A stretch of 17,950 nt of DNA from Acholeplasmataceae bacterium (GTDB taxonomy: Bacteria > Bacillota_I > Bacilli_A > Acholeplasmatales > Acholeplasmataceae). Under the pieces are notes generated by a model. That model searched no databases and was not told the DNA's origin. It saw nothing but the letters and a program-made list of their open reading frames with translations. The stretch is from assembly GCA_023264085.1 (NCBI GenBank), contig JALQTF010000074.1:1-17950 (forward strand). The letters run 5' to 3'. Positions 16,852 to 17,950 of this stretch are shown here, one piece after another (position 1 is the stretch's first letter; the number at the start of each line of letters is the position of its first letter). The position numbers were made by a program, and so were the translations under genes.

Positions 16852-16870
16852 TTACAGCCGTCGGCTGTAA
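16852..16870. promoter_or_regulatory. Palindrome C, 19-base inverted repeat
   Basis: TTACAGCCGTCGGCTGTAA has perfect nine-base arms around one central base. It overlaps palindrome B by five bases and lies just downstream of the predicted transcription start of the lipoprotein gene. The odd centre and GC-rich core differ from sites A and B. It could be a separate operator or an RNA hairpin at the 5' end of the leader; a one-base loop cannot form, so an RNA stem would lose its inner pairs. Confidence 0.55.
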
Positions 16871-16879
16871 ACGTTTACA
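16866..16879. promoter_or_regulatory. Palindrome B, perfect cre-type site over the predicted start
   Basis: TGTAAACGTTTACA is a perfect 14-base palindrome and fits every position of the Bacillus cre consensus TGWAARCGYTWNCW. It covers the predicted +1 of the lipoprotein promoter (about 16878), so a bound CcpA or LacI-family protein would block initiation. Its centre is 44 bases from that of palindrome A, close to four helical turns. Confidence 0.7.
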
Positions 16880-16884
16880 TTTTA

Positions 16885-16913
16885 ATGTTATCACTTTACT
16901 GATTTTTTGTCAA
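16885..16913 (-). promoter_or_regulatory. Promoter of the repeat lipoprotein gene
   Basis: On the minus strand a perfect -35 TTGACA (16908-16913) is followed after 17 bases by TAACAT (16885-16890), a 4/6 match to the -10 box. The predicted start near 16878 gives a leader of about 85 bases holding palindromes C and A. Confidence 0.7.
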
Positions 16914-16954
16914 TAAATTTTTTTAATATTACGTTAACTGTCGAATTTATAAAT

Positions 16955-16976
16955 AAAAAAACCAGCATATATGCTG
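16955..16976 (-). terminator. Terminator of the tRNA-Ser/tRNA-Glu transcript
   Basis: The minus strand reads CAGCATATATGCTG (16963-16976), which can form a five-base-pair stem with a TATA loop, followed by G and a run of seven T (16955-16961). It lies 19 bases after the tRNA-Glu CCA end. Confidence 0.75.
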
Positions 16977-16995
16977 ACTTTCTCACGGATATATT

Positions 16996-17071
16996 TGGTG
17001 ACCCGTACGGGATTCGAACCCGTGAATGCATGCGTGAAAGGCATGTGAGTTAACCATTTCTCCAACGGGCC
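16996..17071 (-). tRNA. tRNA-Glu (TTC)
   Basis: The minus strand folds into a complete cloverleaf of 76 bases. The acceptor GGCCCGT pairs with ACGGGTC, with one G-T pair. The anticodon stem CATGC/GCATG holds loop CTTTCAC with anticodon TTC, and the T arm reads ACGGG-TTCGAAT-CCCGT. The CCA end is encoded. It is transcribed after tRNA-Ser, five bases away. Confidence 0.95.
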
Positions 17072-17076
17072 ACAAG

Positions 17077-17166
17077 TGGCGGAGCAGGAGGGATTTGAAC
17101 CCTCGCGCCGGTAACCCGACCTAACGGTTTAGCAAACCGTCCTCTTAACCACTTGAGTACTACTCC
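17077..17166 (-). tRNA. tRNA-Ser (GCT)
   Basis: This 90-base class II tRNA has acceptor GGAGTAG paired with CTGCTCC. Anticodon stem ACGGT/ACCGT holds loop TTGCTAA with anticodon GCT. It has a long variable arm and T arm GAGGG-TTCAAAT-CCCTC. The CCA end is encoded. It reads AGC/AGT serine codons. Confidence 0.95.
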
Positions 17167-17179
17167 ATAACGCTATAAT

Positions 17180-17208
17180 AGAATATATTATTTTTTGATT
17201 TAAGTCAA
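17180..17208 (-). promoter_or_regulatory. Promoter of the tRNA-Ser/tRNA-Glu unit
   Basis: On the minus strand TTGACT (17203-17208) is followed after 17 bases by TATTCT (17180-17185). A TATATT two bases upstream is an alternative -10 with a 15-base spacer. The tRNA starts about 14 bases downstream of the -10 box. Confidence 0.55.
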
Positions 17209-17230
17209 CATTTATGTAAACTTCTTTGCC

Positions 17231-17259
17231 TTGACTCAAATGTCAATTACATATACAAT
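17231..17259 (+). promoter_or_regulatory. Promoter of gnd
   Basis: TTGACT (17231-17236) and TACAAT (17254-17259) are separated by 17 bases, each a 5/6 match to consensus. The -35 box is one arm of an inverted repeat, TTGAC-6-GTCAA (17231-17246), which could serve as an operator. The predicted start near 17266 gives a leader of about 30 bases. Confidence 0.7.
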
Positions 17260-17295
17260 GATATAGTATCTATCTTATAAAAAAAGAGGTAATCA

Positions 17296-17950
17296 ATGAT
17301 GTTATATGATATAGGATTAATTGGAATTGCAGTGATGGGAGAAAATCTCGCTTTAAATATGGCTTCTAAAGGATTTTCTGTTGCTGTGAATTCAAGAAAA
17401 ATTGAAACGGTAAATACTTTTTTAAATGGTCGTGCAAAGGGCTTTCCTATCGGTGGTACCGATGATGTTAAAACACTTGTATCGATGTTAAAAAAACCTA
17501 GAAAAGTAATGCTGATGATTAAAGCGGGAAAACCAGTGGATATGGTCATTGAACAACTGATTCCGCTTTTAGATAAAGGCGATGTCATCATTGATGGTGG
17601 GAACTCTTTATATCACGATACAACAAGACGTACACAATATTTAAAAGAAAAAGGGTTATTCTTTATCGGAACAGGTGTATCTGGAGGCGAAGAAGGTGCC
17701 CTTACAGGACCATCTATCATGCCTGGTGGATCAAAAGAAGCATGGCCTTTAGTAAAACCTATTTTACAAGGTATCGCAGCGAAAGTTGAAGACGGAAGTG
17801 TATGCTGCGATTGGGTTGGTGAAGATGGTGCGGGTCATTTCGTTAAGATGGTGCATAATGGTATCGAATACGGAGATATTCAACTCATTACAGAAGCTTA
17901 TCACATCATGAAAGACTATTTAAAGATGACCAATGATGAAATGTCAAGAA
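17296..17950 (+). CDS. gnd: 6-phosphogluconate dehydrogenase, N-terminal part (3' end outside window)
   Basis: The first 218 codons are present, and the frame is open to the window edge. The enzyme oxidatively decarboxylates 6-phosphogluconate to ribulose-5-phosphate in the pentose phosphate pathway, reducing NADP+, in the cytoplasm. Seen are the Rossmann motif GLIGIAVMGENLALN (7-21), IIDGGNS (98-104), the substrate-binding GVSGGEEGALTGPSIMPGG (127-145), and the catalytic Lys184 with Asn188 and Glu191 in HFVKMVHNGIEYGD. Two adjacent ATG codons (17296 and 17299) both suit AGAGG at 17285-17289; I took the first. It has its own promoter and is unrelated in transcription to the sugar locus. A full-length enzyme has about 470 residues. 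Confidence 0.97.
   Translation, partial: MMLYDIGLIGIAVMGENLALNMASKGFSVAVNSRKIETVNTFLNGRAKGFPIGGTDDVKTLVSMLKKPRKVMLMIKAGKPVDMVIEQLIPLLDKGDVIIDGGNSLYHDTTRRTQYLKEKGLFFIGTGVSGGEEGALTGPSIMPGGSKEAWPLVKPILQGIAAKVEDGSVCCDWVGEDGAGHFVKMVHNGIEYGDIQLITEAYHIMKDYLKMTNDEMSR

Noticed and set aside
13902..16916. Several plus-strand open frames opposite the repeat lipoprotein
   Set aside because: They arise on the complement of the repeated modules, have no Shine-Dalgarno or family pattern, and the minus-strand frame has a lipobox, repeats, promoter and terminator.
16793..16995. Riboswitch or small RNA in the lipoprotein leader
   Set aside because: The structure is accounted for by a promoter, three palindromes and the tRNA terminator; no known riboswitch core is recognisable.
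17247..17591. Minus-strand open frame of 114 codons
   Set aside because: It is antisense to the strongly conserved start of gnd and its promoter, with no family resemblance.

Overview
The window is AT-rich and compact. It has overlapping genes, clear Shine-Dalgarno sites, two putative lipoproteins and no sign of UGA decoding as Trp (one gene ends in TGA at a terminator, and tryptophans are TGG). This fits a low-GC Firmicute or, more likely, an Acholeplasma-like mollicute using the standard bacterial code. The taxonomic guess rests on composition and gene style only, because no rRNA is present.

Bases 3-13795 form a carbohydrate-utilisation locus that reads as a beta-1,2-glucan (sophoro-oligosaccharide) pathway. 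A plus-strand operon begins before the window. It holds the C-terminal part of a DUF5696-like protein (3-938), two ABC sugar permeases (928-1821, 1802-2728) and a GH144-type lipoprotein glucanase (2728-4098). A convergent GH35 enzyme (4112-6385, minus) follows. Divergent from it is a second plus-strand operon: a GH144-like protein without a signal peptide (6443-7651), a LacI-family regulator (7654-8616), a GH3 beta-glucosidase (8629-10743) and a GH94 1,2-beta-oligoglucan phosphorylase homologue (10730-13795). It ends in a strong terminator.

The inferred division of labour is as follows. The surface GH144 lipoprotein cuts the glucan outside the cell. The ABC importer takes up oligosaccharides; its solute-binding protein and ATPase are not in the window. 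In the cytoplasm the GH94 enzyme releases glucose-1-phosphate, GH3 finishes the short products, and the second GH144 and the GH35 enzyme trim or remodel oligosaccharides. The GH35 member is probably not a beta-galactosidase, because a GH35 beta-1,2-glucosyltransferase is known from another beta-1,2-glucan locus.

Bases 13865-16792 (minus) encode a 975-residue lipoprotein made of about seven beta-rich modules. Five of these carry a near-identical KPNDDGALEQ-type motif. Its promoter carries three palindromes, one of them a perfect match to the Gram-positive cre consensus placed over the predicted transcription start. It may be a glycan-binding surface protein controlled with the locus, but its function is unknown.

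The right end is housekeeping: tRNA-Glu(TTC) and tRNA-Ser(GCT) on the minus strand with a shared promoter and terminator, then the first 218 codons of 6-phosphogluconate dehydrogenase (gnd) on the plus strand, cut by the window edge. No insertion sequence, CRISPR array, phage gene or stretch above 300 bases without a gene was found.
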